Assembly (NCBI GenBank): GCA_016715115.1
Contig: JADKBM010000001.1
Span: forward strand, 248,001 to 312,000
Direction of reading: 5' to 3'
DNA from: Acidobacteriota bacterium
GTDB taxonomy: Bacteria; Acidobacteriota; Blastocatellia; Pyrinomonadales; Pyrinomonadaceae
DNA length: 64,000 bases
Part shown: piece after piece, positions 27,960-36,165 of the stretch
How positions within the stretch are numbered: the stretch's first letter is position 1
Layout of the letters: each line of letters begins with the position of its first letter
Program-made: the position numbers and the translations under genes
The notes under the pieces: generated by a model
What the model was told of the DNA's origin: nothing
Databases searched by the model: none
Seen by the model: the letters and a program-made list of their open reading frames with translations, nothing else

Positions 27960-28925
27960 CTACCTCGAGAGAAAGACATTTCGTACCGCGCGGATCGTGT
28001 TTGCGTGTATCTCGACCGTTTCGTCGATAGTCGCCCCGTATCCGCCGCTCATCGTCGTAACAATCGGAACATCAAGGCTTTTCGCGTAGTTCAGGACGAG
28101 TTCGTCGCGTTCCCGAAGTCCTTCCATCGTCAGACTCAACCTTCCGAGCTTGTCATTCTCATAGGGATCCGCGCCCGCGAGGTAGAAAATGATCTCGGGA
28201 TCGTGAAGCCTTATCCGGTGAAGCGCTTCGTGCAATGTCTCGAGATACTCAACGTCGGATGTGCCATCCGCGAGTTCGATGTCGAGATCGGAACTCTCCT
28301 TGAACAGAGGATAATTCTTGGCTCCGTGGATCGAGAACGTAAAGACGCGTGGATCGTCCCGAAAAATAAACGCCGTCCCGTTTCCCTGATGGACGTCGCA
28401 ATCGACGATCAGCGCCCGTTCACAGAGCCCTTCGCGCTGCAGAACGCGGATCGCGACGGCCACGTCGTTGAGCACGCAAAACCCCTCGCCGCGATCGGGA
28501 TATGCGTGATGCGTCCCGCCGGCGAGATTCGATGCGATTCCGGTCGCAACCGCGGTTCGGGCGGCGTTGATCGTTCCCGAGATGGCGTGGAACGTGCGCC
28601 GAACCAACGAGCGCGACCAAGGCAATCCCAATTTGCGGATCTCCTTCGCGGTCAACGTGCCGTTTTGAAGCCTTTGGATGTAATCAACCGTGTGAACCAG
28701 CAGCAGATCGCCGATCTCCGCGGGCAGCGGTTCGAAGATCTGGGCTTCGGACAGAGTTCCCTCTTTCAACAGAAGATCGCGGACGAGTTCGAACTTTCGG
28801 ATCGGAAAAACGTGCTCATCGCCGATTTCGGCGTAATAATAGGGCGAATAGTAAAGCCTATAATCGGACCTCGGATCTCGAATCTGCAAACTCTGATTTT
28901 CGGTTCCCCGGTTCGTGTCTTGCAT
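27960..28925 (-). CDS. Histone-deacetylase superfamily protein (AcuC/HDAC-like)
   Basis: 321 residues, full HDAC-fold length. Active-site signatures are GGTHHAYPDRGEGFCVLND (the His pair and charge relay), IVDCDVHQGNGTA (zinc ligands Asp and His) and LAGADPYENDKLG (third zinc ligand Asp), then MSGGYG near the end. The order and sequence are closest to class IV/HDAC11-like bacterial members. Bacterial relatives deacetylate acetyl-lysine proteins, acetylpolyamines or other amides; the substrate here is unknown. The first ~20 residues before YRLYYSPYYY are poorly conserved and the true start may lie a little downstream. Confidence 0.9.
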   Translation of the reverse strand: MQDTNRGTENQSLQIRDPRSDYRLYYSPYYYAEIGDEHVFPIRKFELVRDLLLKEGTLSEAQIFEPLPAEIGDLLLVHTVDYIQRLQNGTLTAKEIRKLGLPWSRSLVRRTFHAISGTINAARTAVATGIASNLAGGTHHAYPDRGEGFCVLNDVAVAIRVLQREGLCERALIVDCDVHQGNGTAFIFRDDPRVFTFSIHGAKNYPLFKESSDLDIELADGTSDVEYLETLHEALHRIRLHDPEIIFYLAGADPYENDKLGRLSLTMEGLRERDELVLNYAKSLDVPIVTTMSGGYGATIDETVEIHANTIRAVRNVFLSR

Positions 28926-29591
28926 AAGTGCTTGTTGACCTAGTATTTAACATTCGGCGCGGTTGTTCAATTCCGGTATCCGAGCTTTTTGAAATCGGAG
29001 TTTCGCCGATACGGCGGATTTGCGGCAGGCGGGTCGCTTGAACCCGAATTACGCAAAAGAGGCAGATTCAGAGAATTTCCGCTCTTTGCGATCTTGGCGG
29101 ACTCTGCGCGAAGATCCGGCTTTGGATCGCTCGGATCTCTCCGGCAAATCCGGGAGCGGTTTCTCTCCGCGGACCTTTCGCATCCGCGGGAGTTGCGCGT
29201 GTAACACACGCTTTGGAATCGGCGTGACCAGCCAGCACGTTTCGCTCCGCTTCACGTGGTGCTATCACAAGTTCGCGTGCTCCGCACGCTTGAAGAAGTG
29301 AATTCAGTTTCCGACGGGACAAAAGGAACGGTTGCTTCGAGTCATTGCGCCGGTAAAACGAGTTCCCTGGATCCTGCGCGGAACTCCGAAGTTCAGCGAA
29401 TGGAACGATCGAAATGAATTGATCGCGCCTCTCTCAGGATTCCGGCAGGTGATTGTTGTTAAATGCGTAATCTGCGTTGAACAAGCGGTGACCGCAATTC
29501 GGCGCCGGCAATGCCATTTTTCCTTGGCTTTTGTACTATACTCAATCAAAACACCGCTTGCTCTCACATTGCGGTTTGCCATTTGTCCTTG
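28926..29591. other. Gene-free stretch with a dispersed repeat
   Basis: 665 bp between divergent genes. A ~75-bp segment (29052-29126) is repeated in inverted orientation at 47086-47160. Other short palindromes (for example GCGTGTAACACACGC near 29196) are present. No coding region or clear promoter could be defined. The kinase promoter should lie near its right end. Confidence 0.5.
29052..29126 (+). repeat. Dispersed ~75-bp repeat, copy A
   Basis: It carries GCAGATTCAGAGAATTTCC, GCTCTTTGCG and TTGGCGGACT, then GCGCGAA. The reverse complement of 47086-47160 shows the same order with few mismatches. Confidence 0.75.
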
Positions 29592-32300
29592 ATGGAAGTT
29601 CAGAGACTACAGAAAATCGAAGAGATCTTTCACGCCGCGCTGGAAGTGGAGTCCGGGCAACGCGCCGCCCTTCTAACGGACCGATGCGGAACCGATGATT
29701 CGCTTCGGCGCGAGGTCGAATCGTTGCTTGACCACGAAAGCGCACTCAGCGACTTCCTCGACACCACGCCCGAATCATTCATTGCCGAAGCGTTTACGGA
29801 ATCGGATGCCGCCGCGTTGCTCATCGGAAAGAAGATCGGGCATTACCGCGTCCGCGAACTTCTTGGCAAAGGCGGCATGGGAGAGGTTTTTCTGGCGGAA
29901 GACACCAGCCTCAAACGCCGTGTCGCGCTCAAATGCCTTCCGCCCGAATTCGTTGAGAACAAGGACCGGATGACGCGTTTCATCAACGAAGCGCGTGCGG
30001 CGTCGGGGTTGAATCACCCGAACATCATCACCATCCACGAGATAAACCAGTTCGACGGGATCCATTTTATCGCGACCGAATACATCGAAGGCAAAAATCT
30101 CAGCGAATTCACGAAAGGCGAACGCTTGAGTGTCCGCAAGGCACTCGAGATCGCCATCCAGATCGCTTCGGGCCTCGGCGAGGCGCATTCCGCCGGGATT
30201 ATTCACCGCGACATCAAGCCGGACAATATAATGATCCGCAAGAACGGTCTGATCAAGATCCTCGATTTTGGCATCGCGAAGCTCGTCGAAGGGCAGATCA
30301 ACGTTTCGGAAGCAAATTCCGCGTCGGCCGAATTGCCCGGAGAAATCAGAGATCAGTTTCTGACGAATCCCGGCTCGATCATCGGCACCGCAAGGTATAT
30401 GTCGCCGGAGCAGGCACGTGGAAAAGAGATCGACTCACGCAGCGACATTTTCAGTTTTGGCGTTTTGTTCTATGAGTTGCTCGCCGGAAACACCCCATTT
30501 CCGGGCGAAACCCCTCTGGAAATCCTCGGCGCGATAATGCAGACCGCTCCGAAACCGCTGGAGTCGACAGACATTCCGTGTGAGATCCGCGACATCGTCG
30601 GCAAATGTCTGGCGAAGGATCCGGACGAACGCTATCAAACGACCGACGATCTCCTTTCAGATCTCACAAAGGCAAAGGAGAAACTGGCGACGGATACGCA
30701 ACGGCTCCGTGCGTTCGCGACCGGCGAAACCGTGCTCAATACGACCGACGCGCGGGTGGCCGAAATCGGACCAAGCCGTCCGCGCGGGTTTGGAATCGCA
30801 CGCCTGAACCGGAATTTCGTCAGACTCGTTCCGTTCGTCGTACTGCTCTTGCTCGTCTCGGCGATCGGATTCTGGAGTTACCGTTATTTCTCAGCAGCGA
30901 AACAGATCAAATCGGTCGCTGTAATGCCGATCGTCAACGAAAGCGAAAGTAAAGATGCCGACTATCTTTCGGACGGAATGACGGAGAATCTGATCAGCAA
31001 TCTTTCGAACATCCCCCAACTTTCGATAAAGGCCCGGAGTACGGTCTTCACGTATAAGAACCGATCGGTCTCGGCAAAGACGATCGGGCAGGAACTGAAT
31101 GTCGATGCTGTGCTCATCGGAAACCTGATTCAGCGCGGCGAGACACTGCGCGTCAATCTCGAGTTGGTCGATGCGGAAACCCAGGACGTGCTTTGGTCCG
31201 AAAATTACGAGCGCGATATCGACTATTTGGTTTCGCTCGAAAGTGAGATCGCAAGCGATGTTTCCGAGAATCTCAGGCTCAAGCTGACCAATGCCGAGCT
31301 GAAACAGGTCGCGAAATCCTACACCACGAACTCCGAAGCCCAGCGAATGTATCTCAAGGGGCGTTTTCATTGGAACCGGAGGACCGAACGGGATTTTGAA
31401 TCCGCGGTTCGTTATTTCGAACAGGCGGTCGAGATTGATCCAAACTATGCGCTCGCGTACACAGGACTCGCCGACACCTACGCATTGATGCCTTTGTACG
31501 GCAACTTCCGTCCGAATGATTACATCCCGCTCGCGAAACGGGCGGCGCTCAAAGCCATCGAACTCGACCCGCAATTGGCGGAGCCACACGCGTCGCTCGG
31601 CTACATCACGAATACGTACGATTACGATTGGGAGGGAGCCGCTCGCGAGTACAGGATCGCGATCAGGCTGAATCCGAATTATGCGACGGCTCATCAGTGG
31701 TACGCCGAACACCTGGCGTTCAAAGGAAAAAATGACGAAGCCTTGAACGAGATATCGCTGGCGTTGGAACTCGACCCGTTCTCCGTCGTCATCAACCGGA
31801 TGAAAGGAAACATCTTGGGATTTGCGAAAAGACACGACGAAGCGATCGCGCAACTGAAGAAGACGATCGAGCTGTTTCCCGAGAATGCGCTCGTCAGATT
31901 CAACCTCGGTGACGTTTACGCCGCCCAGAGAGCGTACCGGGAGGCCATTGAACAGTATCTGATCGCGCTCAAACTCGACGGCCGGGACCCGGCGGATGTT
32001 CAGAGATTCGAATCCGCGTATCGAAAACTCGGCTGGGAGGGCTTTTGGAACGAGTATCTCCGGAGTCTTCTGGCGGGAAGGAATTCCGCCGCGGCGTCCG
32101 GCCAAAGCGAGTATTTCAATAGCGAAAACATCGCCTTCGTGTTTGCGGCAACAAAGAACAAGGAACAGGCCCTCGAGTATCTACACAAAGCGTTCGAAGA
32201 GCGCGACCCGACTCTCATCAGTATCAAGGTCTCCGGCGTCTATGATTTTCTCGAAGACGATCCGCGGTATCAGGAGTTGCTAAGGAGTATCGGCCTGTAG
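29592..32300 (+). CDS. Membrane Ser/Thr protein kinase with TolB-like and TPR domains
   Basis: 902 residues from the ATG at 29592 (MEVQRLQKIEEIFHAALEVE), the typical start of acidobacterial kinases of this class; an upstream in-frame ATG at 29511 adds an unrelated segment. The kinase domain spans about 80-360: P-loop GKGGMGEVFLAED, Lys in VALKCLPP, HRDIKPDN near 204, DFG in ILDFGIAKL, and APE-type SPEQARG. One membrane helix lies at about 415-432. A TolB/FlgO-like domain follows (SVAVMPIVNESESKDADYLS, SDGMTENLI, AVLIGNLIQRGETL). At least six TPR units follow to residue 890 (NYALAYTGLADTYALMPLYG and others). It probably senses periplasmic or envelope proteins and phosphorylates cytosolic targets. 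Confidence 0.93.
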   Translation: MEVQRLQKIEEIFHAALEVESGQRAALLTDRCGTDDSLRREVESLLDHESALSDFLDTTPESFIAEAFTESDAAALLIGKKIGHYRVRELLGKGGMGEVFLAEDTSLKRRVALKCLPPEFVENKDRMTRFINEARAASGLNHPNIITIHEINQFDGIHFIATEYIEGKNLSEFTKGERLSVRKALEIAIQIASGLGEAHSAGIIHRDIKPDNIMIRKNGLIKILDFGIAKLVEGQINVSEANSASAELPGEIRDQFLTNPGSIIGTARYMSPEQARGKEIDSRSDIFSFGVLFYELLAGNTPFPGETPLEILGAIMQTAPKPLESTDIPCEIRDIVGKCLAKDPDERYQTTDDLLSDLTKAKEKLATDTQRLRAFATGETVLNTTDARVAEIGPSRPRGFGIARLNRNFVRLVPFVVLLLLVSAIGFWSYRYFSAAKQIKSVAVMPIVNESESKDADYLSDGMTENLISNLSNIPQLSIKARSTVFTYKNRSVSAKTIGQELNVDAVLIGNLIQRGETLRVNLELVDAETQDVLWSENYERDIDYLVSLESEIASDVSENLRLKLTNAELKQVAKSYTTNSEAQRMYLKGRFHWNRRTERDFESAVRYFEQAVEIDPNYALAYTGLADTYALMPLYGNFRPNDYIPLAKRAALKAIELDPQLAEPHASLGYITNTYDYDWEGAAREYRIAIRLNPNYATAHQWYAEHLAFKGKNDEALNEISLALELDPFSVVINRMKGNILGFAKRHDEAIAQLKKTIELFPENALVRFNLGDVYAAQRAYREAIEQYLIALKLDGRDPADVQRFESAYRKLGWEGFWNEYLRSLLAGRNSAAASGQSEYFNSENIAFVFAATKNKEQALEYLHKAFEERDPTLISIKVSGVYDFLEDDPRYQELLRSIGL

Positions 32301-32312
32301 CGTTTGCAGAAT

Positions 32313-32434
32313 CAAGACATTCCGGATTCCAAATTCCAGGATTCCGGATTCCGGATTCCAGATTCCAGATTCCAAGATTCCAGGTTTCCAGGATTCCAGG
32401 ATTCCAGGATTCCAGGATTCCAGGATTCGAGATT
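32313..32434 (-). repeat. GATTCCAG array, left arm
   Basis: About 120 bp of ATTCCAG/ATTCCGG octamers (reverse-complement orientation of CTGGAATC) follow the kinase stop codon. Confidence 0.85.
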
Positions 32435-32489
32435 CGGGAGCTTTGAAAAACCCACGGGTTCTTTGTATTCGGGGCCGGGACGAGTCAGG

Positions 32490-32580
32490 ACCATCTGCGG
32501 TAGCGGATGGTTGAAGATCGGTTGGTATCAATACTTCGGTCCGGGAGTGCCGCAACCAACCATCCGCTACCGCAGATGGT
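32490..32580. repeat. 91-bp palindromic element (23-24 bp arms)
   Basis: The left arm starts ACCATCTGCGGTAGCGGATG (32490-32513). It is a perfect inverted repeat of 32557-32580, with a 43-bp centre. It has the same total length (91 bp) as the other palindromic element but a different sequence. It lies between oppositely oriented arrays. Confidence 0.85.
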
Positions 32581-32627
32581 ACCGACTCGACGCGATTGCA
32601 ACGCGATTCGGAATTCCCAGTCTGGAA

Positions 32628-33623
32628 CGCCTGGAATTCTGGAATCCTCTGGAATCCTCTGGAATCCTCAGGAATCCCCTGGAATCTCTGGAATCCTCTG
32701 GAATCCTCTGGAATCTCTGGAATCCCCTGGAATCTCTGAAATCCCCTGGAATCCCCTGGAATCCCTGGAATCTCTGGAATCCTCTGGAATCCCCTGGAAT
32801 CCCCTGGAATCTCTGAAGTCCCCTGGAATCCCCTGGAATCTCTGAAATCCCTGGAATCCTCTGGAATCCCTGGAATCCTTTGGAATCCCTGGAATCCTCT
32901 GGAATCCTCTGGAATCCCTGGAATCTCTGGAATCCCTGGAATCCTCTGGAATCCCTGGAATCTCTGGAATCCCCTGGAATCTCTGAAATCCCCTGGAATC
33001 CCCTGGAATCTCTGAAATCCCCTGGAATCTCTGAAATCCTCTGGAATCCTCTGGAATCTCTGGAATCCTCTGGAATCTCTGGAATCCTCTGGAATCCCTG
33101 GAATCCCCTGGAATCCCCTGGAATCTCTGAAATCCCCTGGAATCCCCTGGAATCTCTGAAATCCCCTGGAATCCCCTGGAATCTCTGAAATCCCCTGGAA
33201 TCCCCTGGAATCTCTGAAATCCTCTGGAATCTCTGGAATCCTCTGGAATCTCTGGAATCCTCTGGAATCCCTGGAATCCTCTGGAATCCTCTGGAATCCC
33301 TTGGAATCCTCTGGAATCCTCTGGAATCCCTGGAATCCTCTGGAATCTCTGAAATCCCTGGATTCCCTGGAATCCTCTGGAACCCCTGGAATCCTCTGGA
33401 ATCTTTGGAATCCCTGGAATCCCTGGAATCCCTGGAATCCCTGGAATCCCTGGAATCCCTGGAATCCCTGGAATCCCTGGAATCCTCTGGAATCCTCTGG
33501 AATCCTCTGGAATCCTCTGGAATCCCTGGAATCCCTGGAATCCCTGGAATCCTCTGGAATCTCTGGAATCCTCTGGAATCCCTGGAATCCCAAATCGCAA
33601 ATCCCAAATCGCAAATCGCAAAT
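32628..33623 (+). repeat. CTGGAATC array, ~1 kb
   Basis: About 100 units of CTGGAATC with spacers CCT, CT, CC or C between them form a near-continuous array, ending in a few CCAAATCG units at 33590-33623. Apparent proteins of 300-440 residues (GFQRIPEDSRDSRG repeats) are translations of the repeat, not genes. Confidence 0.95.
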
Positions 33624-33629
33624 GGAGAT

Positions 33630-33667
33630 GCGGCCCTGAGTTTCGGGTAACTCAGGGCCGCGATTTT
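33630..33667. terminator. Hairpin at the end of the CTGGAATC array
   Basis: GCGGCCCTGAGTT (33630-33642) pairs with AACTCAGGGCCGC across a short loop, followed by GATTTT on the plus strand. It lies 107 bp beyond the FtsB-like stop codon on the minus strand. The direction of use is uncertain. Confidence 0.55.
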
Positions 33668-33773
33668 AAGCGGAAGGCTTAGCTGTAGGCAAAGCGGAGC
33701 GGACAGGCAAAAGGCGGATTACTTACGGGCAGGGCTATCTATAGTCAACGAACCAACTTCTCCGCAATTTAGT

Positions 33774-34124
33774 TTAGTTCGCCGGCACAAGAATCTTTTC
33801 ATTCGGACGACTCATACCGATCTTTCGCGCTTCGCGCTCGATCGCGTTCTTGTCGTTCTTCAGGTTGTGGATCTCTTCCTGCAAGGCGAGATTCTCTCCT
33901 GATACTTTTTCAATTTCGACGTTCAGTTCGGTGTTTTGCGCGGCTCCTTCATTCATTTCCGAAAGCGCGCGAAGGTTGATCGCAAGTGCGAGCATCAAAC
34001 CGATTGAAAACACAACCACGAATACGAACCAATTTGGTGTTCCGTTACGGCCCGCCGACTTTGACCGACTTTTCGCGTTCGAATTCCGCGATCTATTCCA
34101 GTAGGTAGCGACGTCCTTCCTCAA
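33774..34124 (-). CDS. FtsB/DivIC-family septum formation protein
   Basis: 116 residues. A basic cytoplasmic N-terminus of about 30 residues precedes one membrane helix (about 33-51, FVFVVVFSIGLMLALAINL). A periplasmic coiled coil of about 50 residues follows (VEIEKVSGENLALQEEIHNL). This is the FtsB/FtsL/DivIC layout, and the coiled coil ending in EREARKIGMSRPNE with a Gly-Met-Pro-like turn favours FtsB/DivIC. The start is a TTG with a very strong GGAGGT 5 nt upstream. The frame overlaps the end of the phosphohexomutase gene by 32 bp, so translation is probably coupled. It should join the FtsQLB divisome complex. Confidence 0.85.
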   Translation of the reverse strand: MRKDVATYWNRSRNSNAKSRSKSAGRNGTPNWFVFVVVFSIGLMLALAINLRALSEMNEGAAQNTELNVEIEKVSGENLALQEEIHNLKNDKNAIEREARKIGMSRPNEKILVPAN

Positions 34125-35484
34125 GCAACACCTCCAAATCTTCCGAACTCTCCGATTCCGCGTAAATTCTGACGAGCGGTTCGGTTCCCGACGGCCGCAT
34201 CAACATCCAGCTTCCGTCTCCGAAGAAAAACTTCACACCGTCCATACGGTTGATGCTTTCAACTTTGCGCCCGCCGATCGAATCGGGTTTGCGGGCCAAC
34301 TTCTCTTTCAAACTTCCGGCCACTTCGTCGGTCAGTTTCACACCGATCCGGCCTGATTCCAGTTTCCCGACCCGGGAATAGATCTCATCGAGCTGCGCCG
34401 TCAGGCTCTTTCCTCGTACAGTGACGGCTTCGACCGCTAAAAGACAGGCCAGGATCCCGTCTTTTTCCGGAAAATGTCCGCGAATCGAAAGTCCGGCGGA
34501 TTCCTCACCGCCAAGAATGATCTCGTCCCGATTTATCAATTCGCCGATGAATTTGAAACCGACCGGCGTCTCATAAACTTTCAAACCACGGGTCGCAGCG
34601 ACCCGATCAACGAGGTGCGAGGTGGCGACGCTGCGCGCGACCCCGAGCGTCCATCCGCGCGATTCCGCAAGATAATCTGTCAATATCGCGATCAGGTGAT
34701 TCGGCTGGATGAAAGCCCCGTTCGAATCTATCACTCCGAATCGGTCGCCGTCGCCGTCGGTCGCGAGCCCGAGCGTCAAGCCTTTTGTCTTGACCGCTTC
34801 GATCAATTCGCCGACCTGCTTCTCGCTCGGCTCCGGGGATCTTCCGCCGAACGTCACATCGCGCCAATCGTGAATCGTTTCAACCTCGAGGCCGTAATCG
34901 CGAAGTATCTTGTCGAGATATCCCCGCCCTGTGCCCCAAAGTGCGTCGTACGCGAATCGGCCCTTTGCGTCCGCGATGGCGTCGAACCGGATCTTTGATT
35001 TCAAATCGTCCAGATAAGCGGGACGCGCATCGAATTCCTCGATCGAACCACCCTCTGCGTCCGGGGCCTTGGAACCCGATTCATACAACGCCTCGATTCG
35101 TTTCGTGATCTCCGGCAGTGCCGGCGCTCCATCGGACGTTGAGAACTTGATGCCTTGGTACTCCGGCGGATTGTGCGAAGCCGTGAAATTCAGCCCGCCA
35201 ACCGCGCCGTTGTTCCGGATCGCGTGCGAAATGGTCGGCGTCGGGGTCGGATGGTTGCAGAGCAGCACCCGGAAGCCCTTTCGACAGGCGATCTCAGCGG
35301 CAACGGCCGAGAATTTCTCTCCCATAAACCGCGAATCGTGTCCGATGATCAGCGTTTTTCGATCGTCGCCGATACTCTCTTTCAAATAGCCGCAAATCGA
35401 TTCCGTTACCCGGCGAACATTGTCATAAGTAAACTCATCTGCGATGATTGCCCGCCAGCCTGAAGTTCCGAAACGAATTGACAT
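34093..35484 (-). CDS. Phosphoglucomutase / phosphomannomutase (alpha-D-phosphohexomutase)
   Basis: 463 residues. The four-domain phosphohexomutase pattern is complete. The start is IRFGTSGWRAIIADEFT. The catalytic Ser103 lies in NFTASHNPPEYQGIKF. The metal loop is LATDGDGDRFGVID, the sugar loop is GGEESAGLS, and the phosphate-binding loop is MRPSGTEPLVRIYAES. It interconverts hexose 1- and 6-phosphates for glycan and nucleotide-sugar synthesis in the cytosol. The GlmM-specific motif is not evident, so glucose or mannose phosphate is likelier than glucosamine phosphate. Its 3' end overlaps the divisome gene. Confidence 0.93.
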   Translation of the reverse strand: MSIRFGTSGWRAIIADEFTYDNVRRVTESICGYLKESIGDDRKTLIIGHDSRFMGEKFSAVAAEIACRKGFRVLLCNHPTPTPTISHAIRNNGAVGGLNFTASHNPPEYQGIKFSTSDGAPALPEITKRIEALYESGSKAPDAEGGSIEEFDARPAYLDDLKSKIRFDAIADAKGRFAYDALWGTGRGYLDKILRDYGLEVETIHDWRDVTFGGRSPEPSEKQVGELIEAVKTKGLTLGLATDGDGDRFGVIDSNGAFIQPNHLIAILTDYLAESRGWTLGVARSVATSHLVDRVAATRGLKVYETPVGFKFIGELINRDEIILGGEESAGLSIRGHFPEKDGILACLLAVEAVTVRGKSLTAQLDEIYSRVGKLESGRIGVKLTDEVAGSLKEKLARKPDSIGGRKVESINRMDGVKFFFGDGSWMLMRPSGTEPLVRIYAESESSEDLEVLLEEGRRYLLE

Positions 35485-36165
35485 AGGATTGAGTTCAAAT
35501 TATTTGTCTAAGTTTGGAACCAAATCCAGTCTTAAATGCTCCGGACGCGCGTTCAATTTTTATCGATTTGACCAGTTTCCCTTGAAGGTGAAAAAAATTT
35601 AGCATAAACACTTTCTTATGTAAAGAGGCAGTTCCTACCGCTAAGTCGCATATTGGCAATACTTTACATTTCTTTCCTCAAGTAAGGGATAAGTCACCTG
35701 CTTAAAGTTGAACGAATGGTGAACAACCGGAGCCTTGTAGCCGAACCCCACATACAAACTGTAGATTAAATCAGGATTTGGCGGCATTTGACGTGTTCCG
35801 TTTCATAAGTGTTCGACCAAACCGTGTTAAGCAATGGTTTAATGGCGAGCTTTCGATTATTCATTCTGAAAATCCGATCGGCCGCAATTGCGACGGATTG
35901 TGTGTGTCAATTATGCCCCGATCGCGCTGGCAACCCGTTTCAGTGTCAAACTGACCCACATTTTTGATCTGCAATTCGCGCCCGACCTGATACGGTAAAG
36001 GCATATTTCGCTTAGACTTAAGACGCGAGATTTCGATTGGCACGCGCCTTGCTATTCGTAAGACAACATTTATCGGATCGCGCTCGATCATCGACCAGTT
36101 GCGATCCTTCTTTGCTTAAACGCATTTACAGAATTTAAGTCATTATTTGGAGAAGAGAACATTTT
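35485..36165. other. Long AT-rich intergenic region before the radical SAM gene
   Basis: 680 bp, clearly richer in A+T than the coding DNA, with no supported gene (a 76-codon minus-strand frame at 35861-36091 has no coding character). It holds the sigma-54 promoter at 36038-36053 and, 83 bp before it, the palindrome GTCAaacTGAC (35945-35955) as a possible activator site. A small RNA between 35600 and 35800 is possible but I cannot support it. Confidence 0.5.
36038..36053 (+). promoter_or_regulatory. Sigma-54 (-24/-12) promoter
   Basis: TGGCACG at 36038-36044, 4 nt, then TTGCT at 36049-36053. The invariant GG (36039-36040) and GC (36051-36052) are exactly 12 nt apart, and the match to the consensus is complete. 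Predicted start near 36064 leaves a ~100-nt leader before the radical SAM gene. Confidence 0.8.

Noticed and set aside
29592..32300. Kinase as part of a phage-defence system
   Set aside because: Its TM, TolB-like and TPR layout is common housekeeping signalling in acidobacteria, and no defence partner genes are adjacent.
32280..33614. Long open frames reading GFQRIPEDSRDSRG-like repeats (300-444 codons)
   Set aside because: They are open in several frames at once, with no SD or signal. The periodicity belongs to the DNA repeat CTGGAATC, so they are repeat translations.
35600..35800. Possible small RNA (6S-like) in the long leader region
   Set aside because: I could not draw a convincing closed stem with the needed bubble; covariance-model scanning would be needed.
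35861..36091. 76-codon minus-strand frame upstream of the radical SAM gene
   Set aside because: It overlaps the sigma-54 promoter, has no SD and has poor coding character.
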